Assembly: GCA_050330635.1 (NCBI GenBank)
Contig: JBHJNQ010000017.1
Location: 124,001 to 188,000 of the forward strand
Direction: 5' to 3'
DNA: 64,000 nt
Source of the DNA: CADEDH01 sp050330635
Lineage (GTDB): Bacteria > Actinomycetota > Acidimicrobiia > Acidimicrobiales > SZUA-35
This document shows, in pieces, positions 24,396 to 33,455 of this stretch (positions are counted from its first letter, which is position 1; each line of letters opens with the position of its first letter). Position numbers and translations under genes: made by a program. The notes beneath the pieces are model-generated. The model had not been told where the DNA came from, made no database searches, and saw nothing but the letters and a program-made list of their open reading frames with translations.

Positions 24396-25835
24396 ATGAC
24401 CGATGAGCTGGCATCCCTCGACGCCACCGCACAAGCCGATCTCGTTCGCCGCCGCCAGATCTCCCCCAAGGAACTGGTCGAGGCCGCCATGGCTCGGATC
24501 GAGGCCCTCAATCCGACCGTCAACGCAGTGATCCACCAGACGTTCGACGAGGCCCGGGACGCCGCAGCCTCGCTCGGCGACCGATTGGCCGCCGGCGAGG
24601 CCACCGGTCCCCTCGGGGCGGTGCCCTTCCTCATCAAGGACATCGGGGCCACTCAGGCCGGGCTCCCCTACTGGAGTGGGAACCGGGCGCTGAAGGAGCT
24701 CGACCACCGCCGCAACGACGACACGGTGCTCGGTGCCCGCTTCCGCCGAGCGGGGCTCGTCACCCTGGGTAAGACCAATCTCCCGGAGCTGGGAAGCAGC
24801 CCCACCACCCAGCCGCTCAGCTGCGGCCCGACCCACAACCCGTGGGACCTCGAGCGCTCCCCCGCCGGCTCCAGCGGGGGCTCGGCCGCCGCCGTCGCCT
24901 CCGGCATGGTGCCGCTGGCCCACGCCAACGACGGTGGTGGTTCCACCCGACTGCCGGCGGCCTGGTGCGGTCTCGTCGGCCTCAAGACCACGCGGGGCCG
25001 GGTGGCCAACCCCGACACCGTCTCCCGGCTCGTCTCGGAGCTGGTGGTGACCCGGACGGTGCGTGACACCGCCCTCGTGCTCGACTCGGTGTGCGGCACC
25101 ACCGACGCCGACCTGTTCGCCACCGCTCCTCCACTCGGGCCCTATGTCGACGAGCTCGGTCGGGTGGCCGCCCCCCTCCGGGTCGGACTGTGTCTCGATG
25201 GCGGCCAGTACCCCGTCGATCCGGGGTGCGTGGCCGCCGTCGAGGCCGCCGGGTCGGCGTTGGAGGCGGCGGGCCACCGGGTCGGGCCGTTCGACGGCTC
25301 GATCCTGTTCGGCCCGGCGTCGGCCGTCAACGGTCGGCTGTGGATGGCCGGGATCGCCCGCCGCGTCGGCCACCTGGGCCAGCTGATCGGTCGGGAGCTG
25401 ACCGAGGACGAGGTCGAGCCCTACAACTGGGCGGCGGCTCAGCGGGGACGGACGATGCTGGCCACGGAGTGGGTGGCGGCCGAGGAGGAGCAGCAGTCGT
25501 GGGTCCGTCGGGCGATCGGGTCGATGGAGGGGGTCGACCTCCTGGTGACGCCCACCGCCGGTTGTCCCCCGATGAGGACGGCCGACCTGGAGCCACCGGC
25601 CGACAAGCCGTGGCGCATCGGCCGTACCTACGGCATGATCGGCCAGTTCACGCTGCCGTTCAACGTGACGGGCAACCCCGCCATCTCGCTCCCGCTCCAC
25701 ACCACCGACGCCGGCCTCCCTGTCGGCGTGCAGCTCGTGGCGCCCATGGGTCGCGAAGATCTCCTCCTGCGCCTGTCCAGCCATCTCGAACGGGCGCTGC
25801 CGTGGGCGCACCGCCGTCCCGCCGTCTTCGCCTGA
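24396..25835 (+). CDS. Amidase signature family hydrolase
   Basis: 479 residues. The Ser-cisSer-Lys triad is visible: Lys in FLIKDIG, the signature AGSSGGSAAAVASG with its serines, and NDGGGSTRLPAAWCGLVGLK. Members hydrolyse amides or carbamates and include GatA, but no GatB or GatC gene is near and the sequence looks like a stand-alone catabolic amidase. It converges on the GNAT gene; a palindrome follows 18 bases after its stop codon. Confidence 0.87.
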   Translation: MTDELASLDATAQADLVRRRQISPKELVEAAMARIEALNPTVNAVIHQTFDEARDAAASLGDRLAAGEATGPLGAVPFLIKDIGATQAGLPYWSGNRALKELDHRRNDDTVLGARFRRAGLVTLGKTNLPELGSSPTTQPLSCGPTHNPWDLERSPAGSSGGSAAAVASGMVPLAHANDGGGSTRLPAAWCGLVGLKTTRGRVANPDTVSRLVSELVVTRTVRDTALVLDSVCGTTDADLFATAPPLGPYVDELGRVAAPLRVGLCLDGGQYPVDPGCVAAVEAAGSALEAAGHRVGPFDGSILFGPASAVNGRLWMAGIARRVGHLGQLIGRELTEDEVEPYNWAAAQRGRTMLATEWVAAEEEQQSWVRRAIGSMEGVDLLVTPTAGCPPMRTADLEPPADKPWRIGRTYGMIGQFTLPFNVTGNPAISLPLHTTDAGLPVGVQLVAPMGREDLLLRLSSHLERALPWAHRRPAVFA

Positions 25836-25848
25836 CGGGAGTCTCCCA

Positions 25849-25886
25849 TTCGTTGCGTTGAGCGTCAGCAGTGACGCTGTCCGCAA
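25849..25886. repeat. Intergenic palindrome, copy A
   Basis: TTGCG (25853-25857) and AGCGTCA (25861-25867) pair with TGACGCT (25872-25878) and CGCAA (25882-25886), with a 3-base mismatch bulge and a GCAG loop. The left flank TTCGTTGCGTTGA is shared with copy B at 33401. Both copies lie between convergent genes, so they may be bidirectional terminators or members of a repeat family. Confidence 0.6.
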
Positions 25887-25977
25887 TGGCTGTCGTGTGT
25901 TGGCCGGGCCCGGCTTCGCTCTCGTCCGACCACAGGCCCAACGTCGGATCATGGAGCGGATCACGATCGCCGGCGAA

Positions 25978-26016
25978 CGCCCCTACTGACGTCGCCCCTA
26001 CTGACGTCGCCCGTAC
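25978..26016 (+). repeat. 15-bp tandem repeat, two full copies and one partial
   Basis: CGCCCCTACTGACGT is repeated exactly at 25978-25992 and 25993-26007 and then partly (CGCCC). It lies in the gap between the amidase and GNAT genes. Confidence 0.7.
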
Positions 26017-26067
26017 GGCGCGGCGGCTCCGGGGTCGGCTCCCGCCGAGCCTGCACCGCTCGCCGGC

Positions 26068-26670
26068 TCAACGCCTGGCCCCGGCGGCGGACGCCGAAGA
26101 CCTGTCGGGTCGGTTGACGTAGCGGAGCTCATGCATGGTCCAGCAACCGAGACGCTCGTGTTTCTCCGCCCCGTCATGGTTCCAGCCCTCCCGCTCGTAG
26201 AAGTGCCGGGCCCGCTCGTTGCCCTCGAGCACCCACAGCACCGACCGCTGGTAGCCGGCCCGTCGTAGCTCGTCCTCGGCCGCCTCCAGCAGATCCGAGC
26301 CGACGCCGTCGCCCCAGGCGTCTGGCCGTACGCCGAGCATCCACACCTCGCCTCTGGTGCCGTCGCCGCCGCGCTCCGGTCCGATGGTGGCGATACCCAC
26401 CAGGTCGTCATCCCCGGGGCGGTCCCCTGCCGGCGCCGCGCCGTGACGGACCGCCACCAGCAGCTCCGTCCCGCCGTCGACCGAGCCGGCGGCCCGGTCG
26501 AGAAGGCGCTGCTCCCACGCCTCGGCCCGCTCGCCCTCGTGGAGGGAGCACAACAGGACAGGATCGACGAGGCCCTCGTAGCCCTCGCGCCAGGCCCGGA
26601 CGTGGACCCTGGCCATGGCGACCCCGTCGCCGGGGCGGGCGTGACGGATCTCGAGGGAGGCCGCGACCAT
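26068..26670 (-). CDS. GNAT family N-acetyltransferase
   Basis: 200 residues with the GNAT layout: EIRHARPGDGVAMARVHVRAW, then EVWMLGVRPDAWGDGVGSDLL, where the acetyl-CoA pyrophosphate loop (normally Q/RxxGxG/A) reads AWGDGVGS, and a final ERARHFYEREGW. It should transfer an acetyl group to a small-molecule or protein amine; the substrate is unknown. ATG 26670 is preferred to ATG 26700 since the domain starts directly after it and CACACT lies 7 bases upstream. Confidence 0.82.
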   Translation of the reverse strand: MVAASLEIRHARPGDGVAMARVHVRAWREGYEGLVDPVLLCSLHEGERAEAWEQRLLDRAAGSVDGGTELLVAVRHGAAPAGDRPGDDDLVGIATIGPERGGDGTRGEVWMLGVRPDAWGDGVGSDLLEAAEDELRRAGYQRSVLWVLEGNERARHFYEREGWNHDGAEKHERLGCWTMHELRYVNRPDRSSASAAGARR

Positions 26671-26799
26671 ACCCACCAGTGTGACGCCATCCGTGGCCAT
26701 GGACGAGTCGGCAGGTCCCCCCGGGCGGGGAGGCCGGACAGCCCAGCGGGGATCGCGCTATGACGTGCTCGCCGCGGCGACCCACGACACCCGCCCAGC

Positions 26800-27465
26800 T
26801 CAGGGAGCGAAGGGCTCGCCGTCGAAGCGGTCGACGGTGGTGAACTGCTCCACCGGGAGCCGTTTCAGCTTCGTCAGCTGCTTGACCGGGTGACCGAGCG
26901 GGATCAACGCCGCCACCGCATGGTGCGCCGGCAGCCCGAGGATCTCCTGCACGGCGCGCTCCTCGGCCGCCAGGTAGGTGGTGAGCACCCCGCCGAGACC
27001 CTCGTTGCGGGCGGCGAGCAGGATGTTCCAGACGAAGGGGTAGATGGAGGCGCCCGAGATCACTCCGATCCTGGCCAGCTCCTTGTCGAAGCTGGCCACC
27101 ACCCGCAGGTTCACGGAGACGACGAGCACCACCGGGGCGTCGACCATCTCGTCCACCCCTGGAAACGGCCGCCGCTCGGCCCGGGCCGCCTCGACGTCGA
27201 CCGACGACTCGTCGATCGTGTTCCACGGTGCCTCACCCGCCCTGGCCTGGGCCAGATAGACCGAGGTGTGGGGCAGGATAAGCGGCACGAACTGTCGGCG
27301 GATGGCGCGATTCTTGACCACGATCACGTGCCAGCCCTGACGGTTGCCCCCGTTGGGGGCGAAGCGGGCGACGTCGAGGACCCGGTGGAGGGTGGCGTCG
27401 CTCACCGGCTCGTCGGTCCACTCCCGGCAGGCGAACGTCGTGCGCATGACCTCGGTCAGCTCCAC
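26800..27465 (-). CDS. Nitroreductase-family flavoprotein
   Basis: 221 residues with the FMN-binding N terminus (RTTFACREWTDEPVSDATL, then RFAPNGGNRQGWH) and the dimer/flavin segment ISGASIYPFVWNILLAARNEGLGG. Such enzymes reduce nitro groups, quinones or enones with NAD(P)H. GTG 27465 begins one base after the stop of the crotonase gene, so it is the third gene of a CoA ligase-crotonase-nitroreductase operon; an enone or double-bond reductase role on a CoA-linked substrate is possible. Confidence 0.85.
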   Translation of the reverse strand: MELTEVMRTTFACREWTDEPVSDATLHRVLDVARFAPNGGNRQGWHVIVVKNRAIRRQFVPLILPHTSVYLAQARAGEAPWNTIDESSVDVEAARAERRPFPGVDEMVDAPVVLVVSVNLRVVASFDKELARIGVISGASIYPFVWNILLAARNEGLGGVLTTYLAAEERAVQEILGLPAHHAVAALIPLGHPVKQLTKLKRLPVEQFTTVDRFDGEPFAP

Positions 27466-27466
27466 G

Positions 27467-28258
27467 TCAGCGACCCTCGAACAATGCAGTCCGCTTCTCG
27501 ACGAAGGCGGCTATGCCCTCCCGCCCGTCGTGGGTGGCCATGGCCTCGGAGATGACGACGCCCTCCAGCTCCCCCGCTTGCTCCAGCGGCGAGTCGAAGC
27601 CGGCGTAGATCAACGCCTTGGCCTGACCGAGGGCCCAGGCCGGCCCGGCCGCCAGCTGCCCCGCCAACTCGGCGGTGGTGGCGTCGACGTCGTCGTCGGG
27701 AACGACCCGGTTGACGAGACCCCAGGCCTCGGCCTCGGTTGCGGTGAGAACCCGGTTGGTGAGGGTCAGGTCGAGCATCCGTCGCAGCCCGATGTGACGG
27801 GCGAGGAAGTAGGTGGACGTGCCGTCGGGGGTGACCCCGGCCCTCGTGTAGGCCATGGTGAACCTCGCCGACTCGCCGCACACCACGAGGTCGAAGGCGG
27901 ACACGAGCGAGAGACCGGCTCCGCCGGCGGCCCCATTGACGCCGGCCACGAACGGCTTGGGCATCCGGTTCATCTTGTAGATGGCCCCGTGGAAGTCGGT
28001 CAGCATGTCGCTTGCCAGCTTCGGTAGTCCGTCCCCGGCGGCGTGGAACTCCTTCAGGTCGCCGCCGGCGCAGAACACCCGACCGGCGGCGGTCACGGAG
28101 ACCGCCTTCACCGCGTCGTCGAACTGGATGTCGAGAATGACCTGGCGGAGGTCGCGGGAGAAGGCGGGATTGACGGCGTTCGCCCCCTCCGGGCGGTTGA
28201 ACCTGACATGGGCGACGCCGTCGCGCACCTCGTAGTGGATCGTGTCGTGTGTCGTCAT
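27467..28258 (-). CDS. Enoyl-CoA hydratase/isomerase (crotonase), PaaG-like
   Basis: 263 residues. Oxyanion-hole segments FCAGGDLKEF and NGAAGGAGLSL are present. The active-site segment YTRAGVTPDGTSTYFL resembles PaaG-type isomerases, with Asp instead of the second hydratase Glu, so double-bond or epoxide isomerisation is as likely as hydration. It starts 12 bases after the CoA ligase gene in the same operon. Confidence 0.87.
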   Translation of the reverse strand: MTTHDTIHYEVRDGVAHVRFNRPEGANAVNPAFSRDLRQVILDIQFDDAVKAVSVTAAGRVFCAGGDLKEFHAAGDGLPKLASDMLTDFHGAIYKMNRMPKPFVAGVNGAAGGAGLSLVSAFDLVVCGESARFTMAYTRAGVTPDGTSTYFLARHIGLRRMLDLTLTNRVLTATEAEAWGLVNRVVPDDDVDATTAELAGQLAAGPAWALGQAKALIYAGFDSPLEQAGELEGVVISEAMATHDGREGIAAFVEKRTALFEGR

Positions 28259-28270
28259 GTCGTTAGCCTC

Positions 28271-29830
28271 TCAGATGATCCGCGAGCCGTGCTGGCCCCA
28301 GTACTCGTCCTTCAGGAGCCGCTTGTACAGCTTGCCGGTAGGCAGGCGGGGCAGCTCGGGGCGGAAGTCGACGGAACGGGGCACCTTGTAGCGGGCCAGG
28401 TGCTCACCGGCGTAGGCCAGGAGCTCCCGCGCCAGATCGTCGTCGCCCTCGATGCCGGCCTCCGGCTGGACGACCGCCTTGACCTCCTCGCCGAGATCGG
28501 TGTTGGGCACGCCGAAGACGGCCACGTCGGCCACCTTGGGGTGCATGATCAACACGTCCTCGATCTCCTGGGGGTAGATGTTGACCCCGCCGGCGATGAT
28601 CATGAAGGCTTTGCGGTCGGTGAGGAACAGGTACCCCTCGTCGTCGACGTAGCCGACGTCGCCCAGCGTCGACCAGTTGGGGTGGTCGGGGTGCTGGGCG
28701 CTGCGGGTCTTCTCGGCGTCGTTGTGGTACTCGAACGGCATGGCCTCCCGCTCGAAGTAGATCGTGCCCGGCTCCCCGTTGGCCAGCTCGTTGCCTTCGT
28801 CGTCGCAAATGTGGATCGTGCCGAGGATGGTGCGGCCGACGGTGCCCGGATGGGCCAGCCAGTCGTCGGGGGTGCAGAACACGAAGCCGTTGACCTCGGT
28901 GCCGGCGTAGTACTCGTAGATGATCGGACCCCACAGCTCGAACATCTGACGCTTCACCTCCACCGGGCAGGGGGCGGCGGCGTGGATGGCGACCTTGTGG
29001 GTGCTCCAGTCGTGGCCCTGCAGCTGCTCCGGCGGCAGCTTGATGATCCGCGAGAACATCGTGGGCACCCATTGGGAGTGGGTGATGCGGTAGGTGTCGA
29101 TGAACTCGAGGGCCTGGGCCGGATCGAACCGCTCCATCACCACGGCCGTGCCGCCCAGGGCGTGGACCGAGGTGGTGAAGCCCAACGGGGCCGAGTGGTA
29201 GAGCGGCGCCGGTGACAGGTAGACGCTGTCGGCGGTGACGGCGAACAGGCCGGTCAGTAGCTGGACCACGGCGGTCGCCCCGGCCGGATCGTCGATCTGG
29301 AGACCGGAGAGGGGCCTCTTGATCCCCTTCGGACGACCGGTCGTCCCGCTCGAGTAGAGCATGGTCTCGCCCCGGGGCTCACTGGCCAGCGGCTCGGCCG
29401 GGTAGCGGGCGACCGCCTCCTCGTAGGGTTCGAACCCGGCCACGGGGCCGTCGACGGCGAGCAGGACCCGCACCTCGGGGGCGAGGGCCGGCACCGGCTC
29501 GATCAGTTCGGCCATGGCGGTCGAGGCGAACAGGGCCTTCGCTCCCGAGTCCTCGAGGATGTAGGCGCTCTCCTCGGGCTGGAGATAGCGGTTGATGGTG
29601 GTGAAGTAGAGGCCGGAGCGCATGGCCGCCCAGAAGCACTCGAAGTAGCGGATGTTGTTCTCCATGAAGATGGCGACGTGGTCGCCTTCCCGGAGGCCGC
29701 CGTCGTGCAGCAGCTGGGCCAGGCGGGCCGACCGGGCATCGAGCTCGGCGTACGTCAACTGCTCGCCGCTGCCGGCCAGGATGACCGCCGGCTTGTCCGG
29801 TGTCGTCTCGGCGAAGGTACCTGGGTACAT
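28271..29830 (-). CDS. Fatty-acid or carboxylic-acid CoA ligase (AMP-binding)
   Basis: 519 residues with the motifs LYSSGTTGRPKGIKRP, YEYYAGTEVNGF, LGDVGYVDDEGYLFLTDRK and the C-terminal LPTGKLYKRLLKDEY. The wording of the P-loop (GTTGRPKGIKRPL) is seen in actinobacterial ligases for sterol side-chain or bulky acids. It is the first gene of a three-gene operon and is divergent from the TSUP transporter gene at 30065; the intergenic 234 bases hold no further gene. Confidence 0.88.
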   Translation of the reverse strand: MYPGTFAETTPDKPAVILAGSGEQLTYAELDARSARLAQLLHDGGLREGDHVAIFMENNIRYFECFWAAMRSGLYFTTINRYLQPEESAYILEDSGAKALFASTAMAELIEPVPALAPEVRVLLAVDGPVAGFEPYEEAVARYPAEPLASEPRGETMLYSSGTTGRPKGIKRPLSGLQIDDPAGATAVVQLLTGLFAVTADSVYLSPAPLYHSAPLGFTTSVHALGGTAVVMERFDPAQALEFIDTYRITHSQWVPTMFSRIIKLPPEQLQGHDWSTHKVAIHAAAPCPVEVKRQMFELWGPIIYEYYAGTEVNGFVFCTPDDWLAHPGTVGRTILGTIHICDDEGNELANGEPGTIYFEREAMPFEYHNDAEKTRSAQHPDHPNWSTLGDVGYVDDEGYLFLTDRKAFMIIAGGVNIYPQEIEDVLIMHPKVADVAVFGVPNTDLGEEVKAVVQPEAGIEGDDDLARELLAYAGEHLARYKVPRSVDFRPELPRLPTGKLYKRLLKDEYWGQHGSRII

Positions 29831-30064
29831 GAGGGGTTCAGCTCCGTGCGGTCGCTCGGTGATGGTCGGCGTCCGGAGGCGACCGCTGCCACCCGAACGC
29901 AGCTCCCGATGATGGTGCAGGGACGAACGACGGACGAATCAGCCTCCCCCCGGACACGATCGTGGCACACTAGTCGACACGTGAGGTCGACGACGGCGCG
30001 AGGTCAACCGCCCGAGCGCAACGTGTCCGGACCGGCGCCCCGGCCGGTAGGGAGGATCGACGAA

Positions 30065-31342
30065 GTGAGCGGGGAGAATCTCATTGGTTTCGACGGCGCG
30101 GCGGTCCTGGCCGACGCCGTGCGGGCTCGCGCCACCGCCCGCCGCACGCGGGCCCGCGCCGCCCTGGGGCTGAGCGTGGTCATCGCCACGGTGTGGCTGG
30201 TGTTCGTCACCGTCAACGGTCACTGGGACCGGGTGACCGACCGGTGGATCGCCGCCGTGACCATGATGTTCGGCAGCGTCGTCGCCGGGTCGACCCCCCA
30301 GGGCGGGGGCGCCGTGGCCTTCCCGGTGTTCACCAAGGTGCTCGAAGTGCCGACCACCGTTGCCCGCTCGTTCTCCCTGTGCATCCAGACGGTCGGCATG
30401 GGCACCGCCTCGGCCGCCATCGTGATCAGTGGCCGTCGGGTCGACTGGCGGGCCGTCGCCATCGTCGCCCCCACCGCCGTCGTGTCTTTCCTGGCCGCGG
30501 CGTGGCTCATCGGCGATCCCGACCAGCCGTTCTGGCCCTCGTCGCTCCCCGGACCCTACGTGAAGGTCACGTTCACGATCGTCGTCGCCGCCATGGCCCT
30601 CGTGGTGTGGCTCTCGTCGCGGTCGTGGGTGACGGAGCGGATCGACGTTCTGGCCAGCGTCCCGGCTCCCGCCCTGGCGCTCCTCGTTGTGGCCGGGATC
30701 GGTGGTGGGGCGGCGTCGTTCCTCGTCGGTTCGGGTGCCGACGTGTTCCTCTATCTGGCCCTGGTCGCTCTGTTGGGCCTGTCGGCCGGTGTCGGGGTAC
30801 CCACCAGCGTGATCGTCATGGCCATCGTGTCGGCCGTGGGCTTCGTGCTGTTCGGCATCGTCGACGGCCAGCTGTCGGTGACCGTCGAGGCCGGTCATGT
30901 CGTCGCCGTGGGTGGGCAGGCCATCGATCCCCTCCCCGCCGATCGCTACGACCTCTTCGGCCTGTGGCTGGCCGCCGCCCCCGTCGTCGGGTTCGGGGCC
31001 CCGCTCGGCTCGTGGGCGGCGTCGAAGGTGAGCGACCGCACCCTGGCTCGGATCGTGGTCGGCCTGGCCCTGACCGAGCTGGCCTCGACCGCGGTGTTCC
31101 TCCCCGAGCTGCGGAGCGATACCCGCCTCCTCGTCTACGCCGTCACCGGCCTGGCGGTGGCCGTGGTCGGGCTCACCGTCGTGTTCCGGCGGCGGCACCA
31201 GCTCCTCGCCATCCCCCCGATCGACGCCGGCCGTACACTGCTACCCCGCCGGGCGTCGATCGACCGCGATCGTCTGTCCCGGCGCGGCCCTACGGGCGTG
31301 GCGCGAGCCGACGACGATACGGAGAGGAGGGTCGGGCAGTGA
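30065..31342 (+). CDS. TSUP (TauE/SafE) family membrane transporter
   Basis: 425 residues with about nine hydrophobic segments. The first half contains MMFGSVVAGSTPQGGGAVAFPVFTK-like family sequence and the second the repeat GGGAASFLVGSGADVF, typical of the duplicated TSUP fold that exports sulfite, sulfoacetate or similar organosulfonates. A soluble C-terminal tail of about 45 residues is Arg-, Ser- and Thr-rich. GGAGG (30051-30055) 9 bases before GTG 30065 supports this start; an upstream in-frame GTG at 29981 with CACACT before it is possible. It overlaps the kinase gene by GTGA. Confidence 0.8.
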   Translation: MSGENLIGFDGAAVLADAVRARATARRTRARAALGLSVVIATVWLVFVTVNGHWDRVTDRWIAAVTMMFGSVVAGSTPQGGGAVAFPVFTKVLEVPTTVARSFSLCIQTVGMGTASAAIVISGRRVDWRAVAIVAPTAVVSFLAAAWLIGDPDQPFWPSSLPGPYVKVTFTIVVAAMALVVWLSSRSWVTERIDVLASVPAPALALLVVAGIGGGAASFLVGSGADVFLYLALVALLGLSAGVGVPTSVIVMAIVSAVGFVLFGIVDGQLSVTVEAGHVVAVGGQAIDPLPADRYDLFGLWLAAAPVVGFGAPLGSWAASKVSDRTLARIVVGLALTELASTAVFLPELRSDTRLLVYAVTGLAVAVVGLTVVFRRRHQLLAIPPIDAGRTLLPRRASIDRDRLSRRGPTGVARADDDTERRVGQ

Positions 31343-32793
31343 GATCGATCGCCGACTACGAGCTGCTCGAGCAGCTCCAGCCCGGAAACCACGGCACCTT
31401 CTACATCGCCCGACCCCCGGCCCGTCTCGGCCTCGCCCACGATCGGGTGGCGGTGAAGATCCTCGACCGGAACGCCACCGACAACGAGTTCAAGAGAATG
31501 GCGGCCGAGCTGGAGATCCTGCTCGAGCTGAACCATCCCCGACTGGTCGAGGTGCTCGACGCCGGCCACAACGGGGGTCGCCTCTACTACGTCACCCGCT
31601 ACTACGACGAGGGGAGCCTCCCCCTCGGGCCGTGCCGCGACCTCCGCCAGGTTCTCCTGCAGGTGGCGGACGCCGCCGAGGCGGCCCACGTGCTCCACGA
31701 GAACGGGGTGGCCCACCGCGACATCAAGCCCTCGAACATCCTCCTGGCCGACGGACGGGGTCACCTCTCGGATCTGGGGGTGGCCAACTACACCGACGCC
31801 AACTTCACCACCACCGGCAGCAGCCCCGTCGGCACGCTGGCCTACGCTGATCCCAAGCTGATCCACGGGGAGCCTCCGGGTCGGGCCAGCGACGTGTGGT
31901 CGTTGGGGGCGACCCTGCACGCCGCGGTGACCGGCCAGTCGGTCCTGGGCGACATCCCCAACGCCAACCTGGCCACGGCCATCGAGTACGTGCTCGGCGC
32001 TGCGGCCCGGGTCGCCCCCTCCTGCCCCCCCGAGGTGGCCGCGGTGATCCGCAAGGCCACCGCCACCGAACGGGTCGACCGTCATCTCACCGCCGACGAG
32101 CTGGCCGCCGATCTGCGGGAGCTGGCCCAGCGTCAGTCGGATTCGCCACCGGGTCCGGGCTCCCCGCCACCGCCGCCTGGAAGCGGGGCCCGGGCTGTTC
32201 CACCCCCTCCCCCACCACCTCGTTCGGCTCCCGTGCGGCGGGTGCCGGGTACGTCCGAGCCGCTCCTCGTGAGCCGGAGCGACCGGCCGCCGCCGCCCAC
32301 CGCTCCCTACCAGCAGCCCGTCGTGGTCGACGGTGTGGTGTCGGTGGCCGGCCAGCTCAACCATCCCCTGGCCGACCGGTGCTGGGCGTCGGGTGAGATC
32401 CGGGGCTCGGCCGGGCCCTGGGTGCCCCAGCGGGGTCATCGCCCGCCGCTCGGGGTGTTCATCTTCGACGACGGCCGGAGCTACGTCCTGGCGTGGGACA
32501 CGGTGCTGGGTCGCCAGCCCGACACCGACCTCCGGGTGAGCGAGGGGCGGGCCGCCCCGCTGGCCCTCGAGGGTGAGCTGACGATGTCGCGGGCCCACCT
32601 GGCCATCGAGCTGCGCGACTGGGACGTCTTCGTCACCGATCTGTCGGCCAACGGGACCCGCCTCCGGCGCCGGGGTTCCCCCTCGCCCGAGCGGTTGGTG
32701 CGGGGCCAGCCGACGCCCCTGTCCGACGGCGACGAGCTCCTGATCGCCAAGCGCACCGTGACCTACCGCAGCCACCACCGCGCCGGTCACTGA
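31339..32793 (+). CDS. Soluble Ser/Thr protein kinase with C-terminal FHA domain
   Basis: 484 residues from GTG 31339. The kinase domain (about residues 5-260) has the catalytic Lys in VAVKIL, HRDIKPSNILL, and DLG in place of DFG; the glycine loop is atypical (LQPGNHGTFYIA). A Pro-rich linker (about 270-325) leads to a FHA phosphothreonine-binding domain near the C terminus (VLGRQPDTDLRVSEG, MSRAHLAIE, DLSANGT). There is no transmembrane segment, unlike PknB-type kinases. Translation is coupled to the TSUP transporter, whose tail is rich in Ser and Thr, so the transporter is a natural candidate substrate (inference). Confidence 0.88.
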   Translation: MRSIADYELLEQLQPGNHGTFYIARPPARLGLAHDRVAVKILDRNATDNEFKRMAAELEILLELNHPRLVEVLDAGHNGGRLYYVTRYYDEGSLPLGPCRDLRQVLLQVADAAEAAHVLHENGVAHRDIKPSNILLADGRGHLSDLGVANYTDANFTTTGSSPVGTLAYADPKLIHGEPPGRASDVWSLGATLHAAVTGQSVLGDIPNANLATAIEYVLGAAARVAPSCPPEVAAVIRKATATERVDRHLTADELAADLRELAQRQSDSPPGPGSPPPPPGSGARAVPPPPPPPRSAPVRRVPGTSEPLLVSRSDRPPPPTAPYQQPVVVDGVVSVAGQLNHPLADRCWASGEIRGSAGPWVPQRGHRPPLGVFIFDDGRSYVLAWDTVLGRQPDTDLRVSEGRAAPLALEGELTMSRAHLAIELRDWDVFVTDLSANGTRLRRRGSPSPERLVRGQPTPLSDGDELLIAKRTVTYRSHHRAGH

Positions 32794-32818
32794 TCTGACC
32801 GCGCCGCGCCCCGGGCCG

Positions 32819-32824
32819 TAGGCT
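32819..32824 (+). promoter_or_regulatory. Candidate leaderless -10 element (TAGGCT)
   Basis: TAGGCT lies 6 bases before ATG 32831 of the cupin gene, the same hexamer and spacing as at 3309. Confidence 0.5.
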
Positions 32825-32830
32825 CGTGCC

Positions 32831-33304
32831 ATGGATGATGACGTGCGCACCGCCCGACGCCCGGCGGCCCGGATCGACGACGGGGCCATCGATTGGCGGC
32901 GGTTCCGGGGCTACGACGGCCTCTACTACTGGGTGCTGGGAGCCAACCCCGAGCGGCAGAAGGTCGACCTGTACTTCCGCCTCCTGCCCGGTGCCCGCTG
33001 TCCTCCCCACCGCCACGTCGGCCCCACCGATACCCTCGTGGTCGAGGGTGAGCACCGGATCTGGGACCAGCGGGGCGACACCTGGGTGATCGACCAGATA
33101 CGCCCGGCGGGGACGTTCGCCATCAGCGAGGGTGACAACTTCCATTCGGAGCAGGGCGGGGAGGAGGGGGCCATCGTGCTGTTGTCGATGACCGCCGTCG
33201 ACGGGGTGATATGGGAGACCTTCGACGAGGCCGGCGCCCTGGTCGCCACGTCGACGGTCGACGACTTCGCCCGCGCCCTCGACCGCCAGCGCACCCTGGC
33301 CTGA
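32831..33304 (+). CDS. Cupin-domain protein
   Basis: 157 residues. A single beta-barrel is suggested by YFRLLPGARCPPHRHVGPTD with the His-x-His metal pair, and later DNFHSEQG. The length and sequence are similar to ChrR-like or small stand-alone cupins. No substrate can be named. It has its own leaderless-type promoter 26 bases after the kinase gene and converges on the HSL-type hydrolase gene; palindrome copy B lies between them. Confidence 0.75.
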   Translation: MDDDVRTARRPAARIDDGAIDWRRFRGYDGLYYWVLGANPERQKVDLYFRLLPGARCPPHRHVGPTDTLVVEGEHRIWDQRGDTWVIDQIRPAGTFAISEGDNFHSEQGGEEGAIVLLSMTAVDGVIWETFDEAGALVATSTVDDFARALDRQRTLA

Positions 33305-33400
33305 GGTTCTCCCGCCCCCCGACCTTCGGGTCCGAGGGCCATCGCTGGTGGTCGCCCGGCGACGTTCCGGGCCCGGCGACCCCGAGCCCGGTGGCCCGCT

Positions 33401-33440
33401 TTCGTTGCGTTGACCGTCGGAACTGACGGCAAGCGCAACG
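33401..33440. repeat. Intergenic palindrome, copy B
   Basis: CGTTGCG (33403-33409), TTG and CCGTC (33414-33418) pair with GACGG (33425-33429), CAA and CGCAACG (33434-33440). The left arm TTCGTTGCGTTGA is identical to copy A at 25849, and the right arm carries compensating bases. It is between convergent genes. Confidence 0.6.
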
Positions 33441-33455
33441 GGAGTTGCCTCACGG

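Noticed and set aside
24069..25964. A 631-codon minus-strand open frame opposite the amidase gene
   Set aside because: Same signature of antisense composition; the amidase on the plus strand has full catalytic motifs.
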